This document shows, piece after piece, positions 12,338 to 26,100 of a stretch of DNA of 64,000 nucleotides. The position numbers were made by a program, and so were the translations under genes. This DNA is from Bimastos eiseni. Its lineage: Eukaryota > Annelida > Clitellata > Crassiclitellata > Lumbricidae. The DNA lies in NCBI GenBank assembly GCA_959347315.1, contig OY365808.1, forward strand, positions 8,325,979 to 8,389,978. The letters run 5' to 3'. The notes beneath the pieces were generated by a model. That model saw only the letters and a program-made list of their open reading frames with translations, ran no database searches and was not told where the DNA came from. The first letter of the stretch is position 1. Each line of letters opens with the position of its first letter.

Positions 12338-12572
12338 CTGATGATGATGTATGATGATGATGGTGATGATGATGGTGATGATGATGGTGATGCTGCTGCT
12401 GCTGCTGATGATGGTGATGATGATGATGATGTGTGATGGTGGTGATGATGATGGTGGTGGTGGCGGTGATGATGATGATGATAATGATGATGATGTATCA
12501 TGATGATGCATCATGATGATGTTGTGGTGGGGTGATGGTGATGGTGATGCTGACGACGACGACGATGATGAT
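12338..12572. repeat. (ATG/GAT)n trinucleotide-rich tract
   Basis: About 235 bases of GATGAT, GGTGAT, GCTGCT and GACGAC triplets. The minus-strand His- and Ser-rich frames are by-products. Confidence 0.95.
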
Positions 12573-13739
12573 GAGCTCCTAAAATAGCATTGTGAGATAG
12601 AAGTGTAATTTGGTTCAGGTGCTGTAGAATGACAGCAATCCATCTTCAGCTATTCATCTTTTTATCCTCACTGAACAGTTTCAACAGACAAACCAACTGA
12701 ATTAAACAAGACAAATATTTAACACAGGAGCTAACATTGACTATATTCCACGATCAATATCATGCCTTCAATTTTATCTGTGCAATTAACAGAGGTTGTT
12801 AAAATGTTGGAGTTTGAGATGTAGTGGCCGAGAAGGAAAACATTTCTTAGCTTCTAGAGCACTCAACTGCAATTATGTTCATTAGATAATTAGCAGCACT
12901 TTTCCAGATACTGTGCGAAGTCCCATATTTGTAGCAATTTCGTTTTTATTCACATTTATCTACACTCTACAGTATCTGTTAATGTAGTTGTATAGGTGAT
13001 GATACTAATCAGGAATGCTCTATTTATATCTGTCAAAACATAGCTACTATAGAGGGCCCGACCCCTATCTTATGACACGTCAGTGGATGTTTGGAAAGTA
13101 ATAGTTCATACTTCATATCATTGATAACAAATTTATTGTTATCTTTTATTCAGTCGCAAAGTTACATTTTCGGATGATTAAATATTAAATGATTAAATGA
13201 TGTTGTTGCTGAAAATTAATGTGCAATAATCGGCAACTTATCTCATGACAGTGATACAAATTTATTGATTGTAGTTTACAGATCTTGCTGTGACCTCTGT
13301 TGATTTGTTGGGGCACAGTTCTATTTCTAGTTTCTTCCTAGATTGATTTTTATGTGTCAGTGTCTTCTCCCAAGCGAACTGTCCAGAACCCACACATGTG
13401 ACGTCTGTGGCAGTTCAGTTCATGGGGAATATGTGTAAAAAGGGAGAGGTTTTGCCAGGGAGGGTTTTGCCAGGGAGGGTTTTGTGAGAGGTGTCCACTT
13501 GGTGGTCTGTTGTTAATTAGGATGAGGTATATTGATTGGTTTTTTTATCTTTGTTTCCACCAGAAGCCGGTCTTATCATGGACAATTCCAGACCATCTAT
13601 CGATAAGTAGATATAATCTTACACCCATCTGCACCCGCAGGGTGGTGAGAGTAATTCCAAGATAGGTGCGGACAAACTGATAAGCAAGCAAAGAGAAAGG
13701 AAGAATTAAAACAGTCTCAGACAGGCAGTAAGACTAACA

Positions 13740-13775
13740 GACAGAAAGACAGAGAGAGAGAGAGAGAGAGAGAAT
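13740..13775. repeat. (AG)n microsatellite
   Basis: Run of AG dinucleotides about 300 bases before the first coding exon. Confidence 0.9.
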
Positions 13776-14038
13776 TACAACCAGAACTATGATGAGCAGT
13801 AGTGTTGCTTAGACATGTGTGTTGGCCAGCGGTTTCTTAATACCCTGCATGACTAATTCCAGACTTTGCAGTTTAAGGAAGTGACTCCAACTTCCCCTAG
13901 TGTTTGCCTGGCAGATATCAAGATAACTATAGTTGAATTCCCAAGTTAAAATTGTGGCTCCTTCAGGGACCATCGAGAACTGTGATATCCACCTGTATAC
14001 AATCGAATATCCTGCAATGGTTCTGTTTTCTTTTGAAG

Positions 14039-14073
14039 GTATTCGCTGAAAGGCATCTGGCGAACACTGAAGG
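14039..14073 (+). other. Lar: 5' UTR part of the first coding exon, after a probable splice acceptor
   Basis: A pyrimidine-rich stretch (TTCTGTTTTCTTTTGAAG) ends at 14038, giving a good acceptor 35 bases before the start codon. This implies at least one noncoding exon upstream. The ATG is doubled (ATGATG at 14074), and either codon would give the same signal peptide minus one Met. Confidence 0.55.
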
Positions 14074-14143
14074 ATGATGTTATCTGACTTCTGGGCACCA
14101 TGTCTCATCCTATGGTCATCATTGATGCTTGTCTGTTTAGGAG
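14074..14143 (+). CDS. Lar: Exon 1: signal peptide
   Basis: Encodes residues 1-23, [20 protein letters not shown] followed by CLG: a hydrophobic leader with a small residue at the end. Donor GGAG|GTAAGG leaves one base of codon 24 (phase 1), matching the phase of exon 2. The 4.8-kb intron that follows holds several repeats, listed separately. Confidence 0.85.
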
Positions 14144-17100
14144 GTAAGGCTTTGTTTACTTTGCCAACTGTTGTTTATCTATTCATCAATTCACACCATA
14201 AAGTGGTGCTTTACACATGTCCGATTACATTGCCTTGCATTGTACGGTCAAGAGGAGTTAACTTTTGTAATGGGGGTTGGGGTTGAGCTGCTGGCAGCCT
14301 CCTGCTGTTTAATTCCTGTTTGTCTTCATTTAACTCTATAATGACCAGCACACAGTAAGATATATTGTATGGAAAATCAATGATGCTGGTCGTTAAAGGG
14401 TTAAATAATTAAGTTAATAGCCTTCATGCTCATCAGACAAACTCTATATTGGGGTGCGGTGGAGGCCGATAGGCGAAAAGTGACCCTTCTTGCATGAAGG
14501 GCAGAACATCACCAATACCCTCTAAGGTTGACTCGGCCTTCCATTTGCTAGGCGGCATTGATAAAATGAGAACTAGGAGAGATGGGTGCCCTGCAGGCTG
14601 CCATACAGTGAAAGTCGACTTGTGTTCAATTTGTTGTCACCTGTAACTACTGTGTCATGTTACCTTACTGCACTTTTGTCAGTTTTAATTAATAAAAAAT
14701 AAAAATTATATTATATGCTTTAATGAGAATGCTGTAGAAACTATTAAATCTATTGCTATTTGAAATACCGGTCCAATTGAACGTGTTATTCCACAGACAG
14801 ACAATCCACAGTGAAAATTCTTTTTCAATTAGAATGCTGTACTTTAATTGTAATGTGCACCAGATTGCAGATGTGCAGTTTGTTCAATAAAGAGTATTCT
14901 TATTTACTTTACCTACTTATGTACAGTGACTAAATACACAATATTTAAGAAAAACTAAGAGGAGCATTTTATACAGATGTACAACTAAATATATCTAAAA
15001 ATCATACAGTGATTAGCACAACTATTTTAAAAGTAATTCAATCATTGGCACGTTAGTTTCATTTTATTTATTATTCTTTCAGTTAGATCTCTATTTGAAT
15101 GACGAGTAACTTTCCTTAAGTGCATTCAACCATAGCGTTTTGACTATTTCTGCTATACTTTAAGTATAAACAGTGGTTACAGGCTGCTCGATGTCAGTGG
15201 TTATCATCAGTATTTTTCACATTTCTGAGCCGTTCTGCCATCCACCTGTGGCACTCATTGGGCAGATTCACGGCACCATTGGGTGTTGTGACACCCAGGT
15301 GCGGAAACAGGGATCTAGTGGTTGGTATGCTGGACTGTTACAGGTCAACAGTTCTTAAATCCAAGATTTTGCAAGTGTTCTGTTTCATTGGCAACACTCT
15401 AGTAAATAATAGATGAGTAGACGGTCAGTGGGACGGTCAGATGGCAAGGGAAACGCCTGGCCACCTGCCGAGACTGGGAGAATTGAGTCACATGGCTGCC
15501 CTCATCCTTACCTCAGAGGACTATGCTTCCTATGTCAGTCTTCTCACTGCATATAATTATTTATATGTTTAATGATTTTAAAATAATTTTCAGCCTTTAT
15601 GTGTTTCTGGGATTTCTTTAATGGACTAAGAAGTGCAAGTAATGCACTTGTGTGCTTTCCCATAATCCCATTGCACATGAGCTGAAAGATGCCAAGCTGT
15701 AGTTTTTGACCAAATGCAACAACTTCGACATAAATTTCTGTGTTATATGTTGCTGAGTATTTGTTCCTTTCTCTTCTGGTCACGGCAGGTTGCAATAAAC
15801 ACAGGTTGCAATAAATTTCCAGTAGTGGACACACTCTTGTGTTTCTAAAATGTGCTGGAAGCATCCAATCCTTGCTCCACGTTTCCTGCCCAAGGGATTC
15901 ATAAATTCCTGTTTTACTATTCATCCATGTTTATGTTGTTGAGGTTAGTTTTGTACCTGGAAGCTGAGTTGTCTGACCAGGAAACCGGGCTTTGGGGAGG
16001 TCTGAGATACAAGATCTTAGACAATTGCCAAATATAGAAGTCTGTAGAGGAGACAGCTCCTATTTATTTTCATCTGTTCCAAGTGTCACTTCCTTGAAGT
16101 TGTGGGACCAATTAGTGTAGAAAGTAGGTTCTAACTTTGGGAGAAGAACGTGCATAAGTCATCTGGAATGTTTTCTGCATAACTGGATCCAGGATGTGAC
16201 AGATTGGACGGACACAATAAGCAATTGTGTCAGCAATTGTAGCAGCAAAAAGCAACAGTGAAGTCAGATCTCTTGCCTTGTGTTATATTCTGATCCTAGC
16301 TTGAAGAAATTCTTTTATTATTGCCACTCATAATTGAGACAGAATTTTCATAAAAAGAAATACTACATTTACATCTGCAGTCACAGTTAACAGGCTAGGT
16401 AGTAGGTAAGCAATCTAAGCTTTTTTCCATACAACGTTGCATCCAACTGTGCAGTTTCTTGTTTAAAGTGCTAAAGTTTGGTGCAGATATTATTTCCTTG
16501 GTTTCCGGTTCCAGTGATCCACAATTCTTTAGATCTTTGAAAGAGTTTTCTGGTGTTGAGTCGGTTGACTTATGGTACAGTTTCAGATTGTGTTCTCTCA
16601 GATTTCCAGTTGTTGTTTTGCAGGAGGTGTTTTCATCTACATTTTTTAGACCATGTAGGATATTGTAGGTCTCAAAACGACCCATCTCATTTTTCTTTTT
16701 TTCAAGAAGTGTGACCCAGCCTTTGAAGCCTTTCTTCATATGATGCCATAGCTATGGATCGTATGAGCTCAGTTGCTCTATTTTTGTACTTTCTTCAGGT
16801 GTTCAATGTCTGTTTTTTTTGGAAAAATTCATGCAAGTTGTGGTTTGTATAAATACGGAAGGGAATGTGTGGTATGTTCCATAACTTGGCATATATTATC
16901 TAGAATTGCCCACATTGCTTTTAAATAGTTATTCTAACTATACATTGGGAATAGTTTGGTATCCAAATAGCAACTCTAACTAATGCACTGAAAATAATTT
17001 GATATTCAAATAGCAACTCTAACTATGCACTGAGAATAATTTGATATTCAAATAGCAACTCTAACTATGCACTGAGAATAATTTGCTATCCAAATAGCAA

Positions 17101-20100
17101 CTCTAACTATGCACTGAGAATAATTTGATATTCAAATAGCAACTCTAACTATGCACTGAGAATAATTTGCTATCCAAATAGCAACTCTAACTAATGCACT
17201 GAAAATAATTTGATATTCAAATAGCAACTCTAACTATGCACTGAGAATAATTTGATATCCAAATCGCAACTTTAACTAATGCATTGAGAATAATTTTGAT
17301 ATGTGACAATATAGGATCTACTGTCAAGTATGCACAAAACCTGCGTTCTGTTAAGTTTGATTGTTGTATCCAATGATGTTTGAAAGTATTGATATTCGTA
17401 TTGAGTCAGCTGATATTAATTAAGGAAATGCATATTGCAGCAATTGAAATGGACACAAGGGACATTTATTTATTTAAATTTTTATCCTTCATCATACCTC
17501 ATCAGTGATGACCAATCACTAATGTGTATTGTGTCACCACTTCCGGATGCCTTGTATTGCCTGCCCAGAGGACAGGCATGGAGAGTTGAACTGCAGAGCA
17601 CCTGTACTCCTTTGTTTAATTAGTAGGGTTCTGGTCAAATGACTGGTGACCGAAGCTATGAATCATGAAGAGGAGCAGAGACTTAGAGGACAGCAGCGGA
17701 GGTCCCCTCATAAATTTGTGGTTGGGTTGGAGCTGATTATATTTTCAATATAGTTTGTAAATATTATAAATTTCTACAGTGTTTTCAATTGCCTATCCTT
17801 TTTTGCTGCGTTCATATTTTGGAAGTGAATTTTTTCAAGTTTTTTCACAAACCCATTAGCAAGTCTCCACCTATAATCACGACAGTCGCCTTCCTGTCTT
17901 CAAATGGTGACGCAAATTCTGTTTTATTATGACTATTGGGTGTCATCATGAAGAGATTGACAATATTACATAAGAAGAAATAACTTGGGAAGATTACCGT
18001 CATCTAATTTCATAAAGTGACTTTCATTCTTCACACATGATTTCTACAATGTTTAGCACAAAGGTCATACATTTTATGACTATAATGATGCTTAAATAGA
18101 AGCTAATGTCTTCTGTAGCACCGTAATAATAATGCACTTAGAGGCACTGGAAGCTTGTACCATCTCGAATTCACACCAGAACATTTTTGGCTCCGCTCTG
18201 GCCATGATTATGTGTTCCAGTTTTTTCATTTGTCCCCTTGCAGATATTTTCAGTGGGCACCCTTGTGCACAAGGGTATATTAATCAATGGTCTACTCTAT
18301 AGTGCCTTCGTTTGAGATACATGTCCTTAGAACCTCTCAGAGGTATCCAGTGTACATGGCTATTTGTTACACAGAAAATGCTGTCTTTTGCATTGATAAT
18401 ATTTTTGTAGCAGGATGCGATTTAATCATTTTTGTTTTTGCACTTTCTCTGATATACGATTGTTTGGACGCATCATTACAAAGTACAGAGCAACACATAT
18501 TTCTATGCTATGCATGCAGGCATTTTCACTTATTGAAACAAAAGTTGGTTTGAATTTGGTGAAGTGTTGACATATTCTGTGTATTGACTCTATTAAGGGC
18601 AGACTTTCGGTTATATTACTACTTCGAAACTGCCACATGCTCTTGTTCTGATGTTGCCTCATGAATGTCAAACTGGTTACATGTGTGTTTTAACACTGGA
18701 TTCAGGTTTGTGGTCTGTTTATGTACAGGTATAATGCTATGTTGTTCCTATTCCAGCACTTTCTGTTCCCCTTAGTGGAAGCATATGATTTCCGTTGCTG
18801 CGCTCAAACGCATCCCACGATCGTTGTCTCTACCAGTCAGACTTCTGAATTGAACTGAAATCCTGTGTTTATTAAAATCAAATAATCAATTCTGTGCACA
18901 AATATGATGCTGAACAGCATCTGTCACTCGTATTTTAGGTGCTCCAGAAATAACGGTTGCTCCAGAAGACCAAAAAGTGGTAGAAAATGGCATTGCCTGC
19001 TTTTTCTGCCAGGCCACAGGAAACCCACAGCCTGAAGTGTACTGGAGAAAAGCTAGCAAAAGAATCGCTGGAAGTCGCCCACGATATCTCATTGTGACCA
19101 CGCCAGACGGAGGGGGATCAGTGCTGAGGATTGATCCGGTCAAGTCGCGAAAGGACGATGGCCAGCTGGAGTGTTATGCGGATAATGGAGTTGGAGGAGG
19201 TGTTGCTGCACGAGCTAAACTGGAAGTCTATCCAAGTCTACAAGATGGTAAGCAGAGAAAAAAGAAAATTAAGATTTCCTCTTGTAGTCGATCTGCTTGA
19301 TATAATTTGATTTTAGCCACCGTTGTTTTTCATGTGTCTTTGGGTGCTTTCGATCAGCGCTAGCTATCCACTGAGCGTACCTGTAGCGGTAAAAGAACAT
19401 GAAGCACATATCTTATTGCCACTTGGAGTAGATTTCAAGTACACTCATTTGATGCTAGGTTTGTTGTCATCATCCTAATCAAGATGAATGTGCATCTATG
19501 TAGTTAACAATTTCATCTTTTTTAGCATGTAAAGGTCCTATAATTTCCAGAAACATCAATTTGGAAATGCAGTTTAAATATTTGCGATGGAAGCATGGAA
19601 CATGGCGTTGCTATTTTTATCAGAATCATCCACCCTGAAATTCAATTAGAACTATTTGCATGAAGTAATTTATGAATCATAGTGTCGCTATAATCTTCAT
19701 TATTGACCATCCTGAAATGCAATTGATGATGTTTGCCAGGGACAATATCCACCACATCCTGTATCAAGTTATTTAGATGTCTGGTCAATCTTATCTCTCA
19801 GTGTCTGCAATGTCGTTTTTTTGATCTAGTTGCAAGAAACATTTTCTTACTTTGTTGTGCTTGCATTTTACAGCAGAGACTCCCGCTGGATCTTAATTAG
19901 TTATTATTAATTATTTATTACTAATTGGCAACTACTCTGGTGCTGGTGTATAATTCATAATACACACAACTGTGGAAAGGTAAATACCCAAAAGGTCCAT
20001 TAGTGAGTTATCTTAGTGAGTTATGCAAAACAAGAATAATGTTATTATTTCATATTATTTTCGTGCCTCAATGTTCTGTCGTGTCAAGGAAGGGATAAGG

Positions 20101-23100
20101 AAAACCCGATTTATGTTTGCTGAAAGTGAGATACAAACTGAACGCGACAAAAATGACTGTTATTGACGATTAGATTTGTCATGCGCGCGACTCGGCGCGA
20201 GCGATGTGTATTTTGTGAGCCTGTGTCTACTAAACGTGTAAATATATTGGGTAATCTAGTGCTGGACGATTGAATAAATATTGTTCAATGTGGGAACACA
20301 GGGAAGGGAAGAAATTCGATAAGCAGTTAGGATGAGCATTTTGTATCGTTTGTTACAATGTTTGATGTTCGTTACGGCTTATGTTGATTTTTGATCCACT
20401 GTTAATTTCCCAATGCTCCAATATAACTTATCGAAGCGTTACATTCGTTGGTACGGCCGCCCTAAATGGGTCTAACTTTTCACGGAGAGTAACGACTGCT
20501 CTGGATTTGCTGAATCGAGGAGCAATCTGCCAATAACGATTGCAGTAGCGCCGTCTAAGAGGATGGCCGCCATCGCTTGGATGAATTCCATTTTGACATT
20601 TATCGCTCGACTGGTTACGAGTGTTATCATTTAGACTTAAGTTGACATTCAATTGTATATGAAATCACAAGATGCGGTGCGGGAATGGATTATGACGGTG
20701 GTGTGCTGATCGGAGACACGTTGCAAGGGGGAGGCGCACTGCAAGAGAGGCACAATGTAAGGGGGGGAGGCATGTTGCAAGGGGCGCCTAATTATTTGGG
20801 TTCTGTGGTGGACACACATTTGACAGGATATGTGTGGAGGAAGAGAAATCGATGGCCAGTTTTCCAGTGATAATTTTGTGATTGATGACGGATTTGTAAG
20901 AGCCGCATATGTGAGAGCGCCTGTTTAGCAGACTATTTGATGTTAAATGGAGCTTTACGTTAGAGATTTCTTTGCATCAGAGAGCCGTCAGTTGCACCAA
21001 CTGGCTTACTATGTATTTATTAAGTGCAGTGTGAATAATAACATGATTTTATCACAATTGCAGACTAAATATGAATGCACATGTGTACACATGAATGCAC
21101 ATGTGTACACATGAATGCATATGTGTACACATGAATGCACATGTGTACACATGAATGCACATGAATGCACATGTGTACACATGAATACATGGCTGCATTA
21201 TCCATTAGGCTAGGTAGGCACCTAAAGCCTACGAACCTTTCAGGAGCCTTACAATAGTCTGAAAATGAGATATTGAAATTTTGATATTAGATGATCAATA
21301 ATAGAAAAAGGAAATTGAGATTTTAAATCAGTGCTGAATGATTTAATCATGATTTATGAATCAGGATTAAGCATTAAACATAATATCTATAAATATTGCA
21401 AATACATAATTATGCATTTAGTCTATAAATGCTATAATTCCTAGTGCCTGCAATGACCTTGAAATATCCATGCATGAATTACAAGTAATATGCACATAGA
21501 CGATTGGAGATATAAACTATATTCAGTCAGTGCACACACTAATTGTAGCCCTCTACAAGAGATTGCTTGAGAAGGCCACATTAATCTCTGGTTGTATGCC
21601 ACATTGACTTCGAGAGATATGACCTGTGTTTTAGACAGAATTTTTGAGTGTTTGGTTGTTTTTCAACCATTAGACATTATTTTATTAACCGATTATGCAC
21701 GTCTTTGAGAAAAATATTTCTCAATCTTTATTATTTTCTCTTTTATCCTGTTTGCATGTGTATTGGTTTCTGAGGCATGTTGATCTTGCATTTTTGCATA
21801 TACTCTAAATATTGCAGAATTTATTGATCATAAATGGAAGCAATGCTGGCTGCTGTTATGAAAAATGTGATTTAGTAATTATATTTGATTTCTGCGATGA
21901 TCTGCATCTGAAGCCAATTTCTATAAGCACCAATATATCAATGTTCTTGCAATAAATGAAATTACAAAATGGAAAGTGGCAAATAGTCTGTGAGAAGATA
22001 TTGTAAATAAGAAGACGATGACTCGTATATTTCTAAAAAGACAAAAGTTTATGGGTTTCTTTCTTTGTAATTTAATTAATTTTCTCCGTGCATTAGCTTG
22101 GAGCTACATCATTTATCTGAATCTGGTGCCTGTTGTATTTTTTATTTTCAATGTTAGTTTATTTGAGCTGAGGTTTAAAGGATTATTTAGGATCTAAAAT
22201 CACTACAGACATGATTTTATAAATGTTAAACTACCACATTGCATAAAAAGACAATAGCTAGAAGTAAATTGTCGATAAACTGAAATTATTTTTCTAAATG
22301 AGGTAATAATTTAGTTCGTAATGATATTTCACATCATGTGTTCTAGTGCAACAAGCGTCTCTGAGTAGATATATTGAAGGGATGCTATCTGGATGTTCAA
22401 TAACGTTATATCACATGGCAGTTTGAAAGATAGTTTCTATAACCTGCTCAAAGGAACTTGTGGCGACATTTGAAAAGTGTGATAGGAATAAAAAATCAAT
22501 TTCTCTCAAAGGCTTGAATGACAAAAGGCAAGAATTTGTAGTTGGGAAACAGCTGTGAGTTTAGATTGGATTTGTGGAGAAGACACTCAGAGGAGACAGA
22601 TGTACAACTGGCAGCAGTCCTTATCGAATTTGGCCAAATGAAAGCACTTCAGATCTGGCAAGCAGAGCCTGCTGCGCTTCTTTCGTTAGCTCGTACAACG
22701 CTCGGAGAAGATAGCGGCAACTACTGCGACCAAAACAAGAAACCCCTGGGCTGTTATCTACTTGCGAAGACCAAGGCTGAAGTGGTTGGCGTGCTGCTGT
22801 GTGTGTGCTCCGCTGCCAGGACTGGAGAAGAGTGTAACCCATTACCAGGATCTGTCAAGGACGTGCAGTTCTCTACACAGGATTCAATCCAGTTCTGAGT
22901 GATCTCTAAATCGTCGTATATCAACCGGGTCCTGAGATCAAAGCCTTTGTGCCACATTTACTGAAAGCAAACATTATGATCGAACATTACTTTGGGAGAC
23001 CTTATCGTGCAACGAGATCGGACATCATTCATCAGATGATCGTGGAATCTCGTTTGGTCTTGTGCTGGTCTTTCAACTTTCATCGTTGACTGCTTTAGAC

Positions 23101-26100
23101 CATGTTGCCATATTTTTTATATATGACAACATAGTAATATGTTGCTGATATGCTGAGATGACAAGATGAGAGCATGCTGTTGAGATGACAGGATAACAAC
23201 GTGTTGCTGAGATGGTTATTATAATGTGTTGTTAGATGTGACATTGTGAGAACACTCGTTGTTCTTCTTCAGCCACTACCCTAATTTTTTTAGATCCATG
23301 TAAAATACTATTGGACTGAAACAAAATGACTAATAAGCAGAAACATAAAGGTCAGGTTATGGTCAATCAAGCAGAGAACAATGTACCGACCCCAGTGACC
23401 CCACTCATTTCTAATGTTGCTGTGAGGTACGTTCCATTTTCTCTCACCTGTAGTATTTAAATGTGCTATCCAACGATTTGTTTTAAATAAGGGAACTTGA
23501 AATTGACTTATTCCATACCCATTTAATATCAAATACTGTCTATTTTATATTTAGACTGGTTTTACCGCCAAGCATAAAAACAGTGCAAAAGAACTTCTAT
23601 GGTTTTATATCTGCCTCTTCAATTACACCTTGATTATTGGAATTAATTAAGATTACTTGCCAACAAACAGTCTGGTGCCTTCTTTACTGCATTATATTTG
23701 GCCAACTACTGAATTCTAGATTTTTAAGTGTCAGGTATAAGGGAGTTGAGCTGGATCTAGGATTTAGTACGGCCGTGTGCTTCCAACAAGATTAGTTACT
23801 TCTTGCATAAATTAAGTTTGTTTTCCACAGATTAATTAATATTTTAGATGCAGAGCTGTTGCTTATACTGTCGTTTGTTAAATTATTTCCACATATCGTT
23901 TATGATTGATGTTCATTGTGACGGTTATACATTGCCAACTAGTTGATTCTGGAGCACAAGGTGCACAGTCTGTAAGTAAATAAAAAAAGGAAAGCCATTA
24001 AAATATTTTTTTTCTGATGGCATTTGACTCAAAAACTTAATATTAAAATAAGCTATATGCTTAGATCATTAATAATATTCTAAAGACCAGAGCTAGTTCA
24101 TCCCTGAGGAAATAAGACTTCGTTCACTGGAAAAATCACCACTGATGAAAGATGTCGTTCATTTTTGTCGTGGGTTGTCAAATGCCAGACAATAGCAACC
24201 AAAAAACCTCCTTCCATGTGAAATAGAGAGAGTGTCGCAGATTTCTCCTGCCAGATGCCGTGAGTATGACTCTGATGACCTTGGATACTTTGACCAATCC
24301 TCCAATCTCTTCCATCTCACTGAATTCCTTTCAGATGCCTTCAGTGGAGTCTGTTTTTCTCGTGAGTCTGTGAGGCTGAATTACTTGCAGAAAAGATATT
24401 CCCCATTCAATACTAAAAGTAAATCATTTTCTATGAGTGGGATCAAATTCCTCCTTCTATTCACATACATCAGCCAAATGAAGCTACTTTTTTAGTTACC
24501 GGTAATTGTCCACAGCTTACTTATATATTTGTTGAAGATTTATTTCCAGGAAAATGATCTGACTGAAATAAGAATATATAGCCTATAGATTGAATCAACA
24601 CTGGACAATGGAGTTATGATTAGCGCCGGGGCCCTGCATTAGATATTAGAAATCTATCCAGCACAGATCTCAATGTTTTCTCAAGGGATACAAATGCTGA
24701 TTTGCTGGTCAAAAAGCGTGTATCATGTTAAATTCATATTCTGGAAAATCTCATGCAGTTTGCATTTGCTGCATGAAACAAAGAGTATATTATTAGTCTT
24801 TGATCAATGTCCAACATGCATTACTAATAAGCAGCCTGAATGATATTTGCAAATTAACCTTTGAGGTTAATTCGTGTGTAAAGTGGTATATTAAAAGGTG
24901 ATATGATCTTGTCGAGTATTCTTGGTCCAATGATTGCTTGTGAGTTCTGTATTATTCTTCGACTGGTTAATGCATTAAGCTTATGAGTTCGGTTTTTACT
25001 TGGCTGGTTAATTTGATTAAGTTTATCGATTTATCTGTTTTTCTTTACTAGTAAATATGTTAAATTTAAGATTTCTTGATGGGCAAACATACAGATCCAT
25101 AAAATGAAACATAATATTATGTTTAGCAATCCTCTTGTTTTGTTTAAGAAAACAACTTCTGATTTTGCTTTCAGTTTTGAACATTTGCAAAGTTTGTCCT
25201 CCTTCAGTAAATAATTGTCCAGAGACCAAAAATTGATTATGAAGGAGATCAATGTACCTAAGGTTAGACTTCCAACGGCCGCTGACGATGGGTATTGAGT
25301 CAGACCATAGAGGACAAATTGCTCATCTGGTGCTCTTAAGGAAATCTTTCATCTATCTTTGGATGCGTTTTCTTAGATCTGTTAAGTTGCCACATTTCAG
25401 TATGTTCAAGGCATCCTTAGAAGGCACTATGCAAGCATCAATTGATATACATACATGCACAAGTCATTTAGGTATGATTGAATTGTGGACGCATTTTTGG
25501 AAAGTCTTGCAAAGCATACATGCAAAATGAACATGCAAATTGCTGGAGCCAAATAATAAAATGTTTTAAATTTGGTTGTGAGAAAAAGGGAAGGAAATTT
25601 AAAAACAAATCGAGACGCCTAATCGCAAAGTGAGCAGTGCATATAGGTCAAATTGACCTGCTTTGATGCTTTCAATGATCACAATCACCCAGAGTAAGAA
25701 ACAATGTATACGACATGAAACACATAATATATTTTATTTAGTTATGTGTCATTCATTTACGTGCAAATCTTTTTAAACGTTCAAGTTATCAAAAAAATTG
25801 AAACATGTCAATTTTTAGAGAATGGTAAAAAGTAAAAACGATCTGAAGTCTTTGTTGCGAACTGTCAGCTTCGTTACTGCAAGCTGACGATGCAACAAAC
25901 ACAAGGTTCACATGATAGAGTGACTGGACGTTTGCACAATGCACAGGTCACTCGTGCGACCCACGATCAGATCGTATGAATATTTATTAGGAGGCTGATT
26001 GCTTGAGAATTGATTGATCCCTTGGGGAAATGTGGAAAAGACTTTCTAAGAAACACCTGTTGTGTAGCAAGGGCAAATGCTTTCAAGAAAACCATTCGTC

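Noticed and set aside
12286..12643. Minus-strand His- and Ser-rich proteins
   Set aside because: They are direct translations of an ATG/GAT trinucleotide tract, with no conserved domain or splice context.
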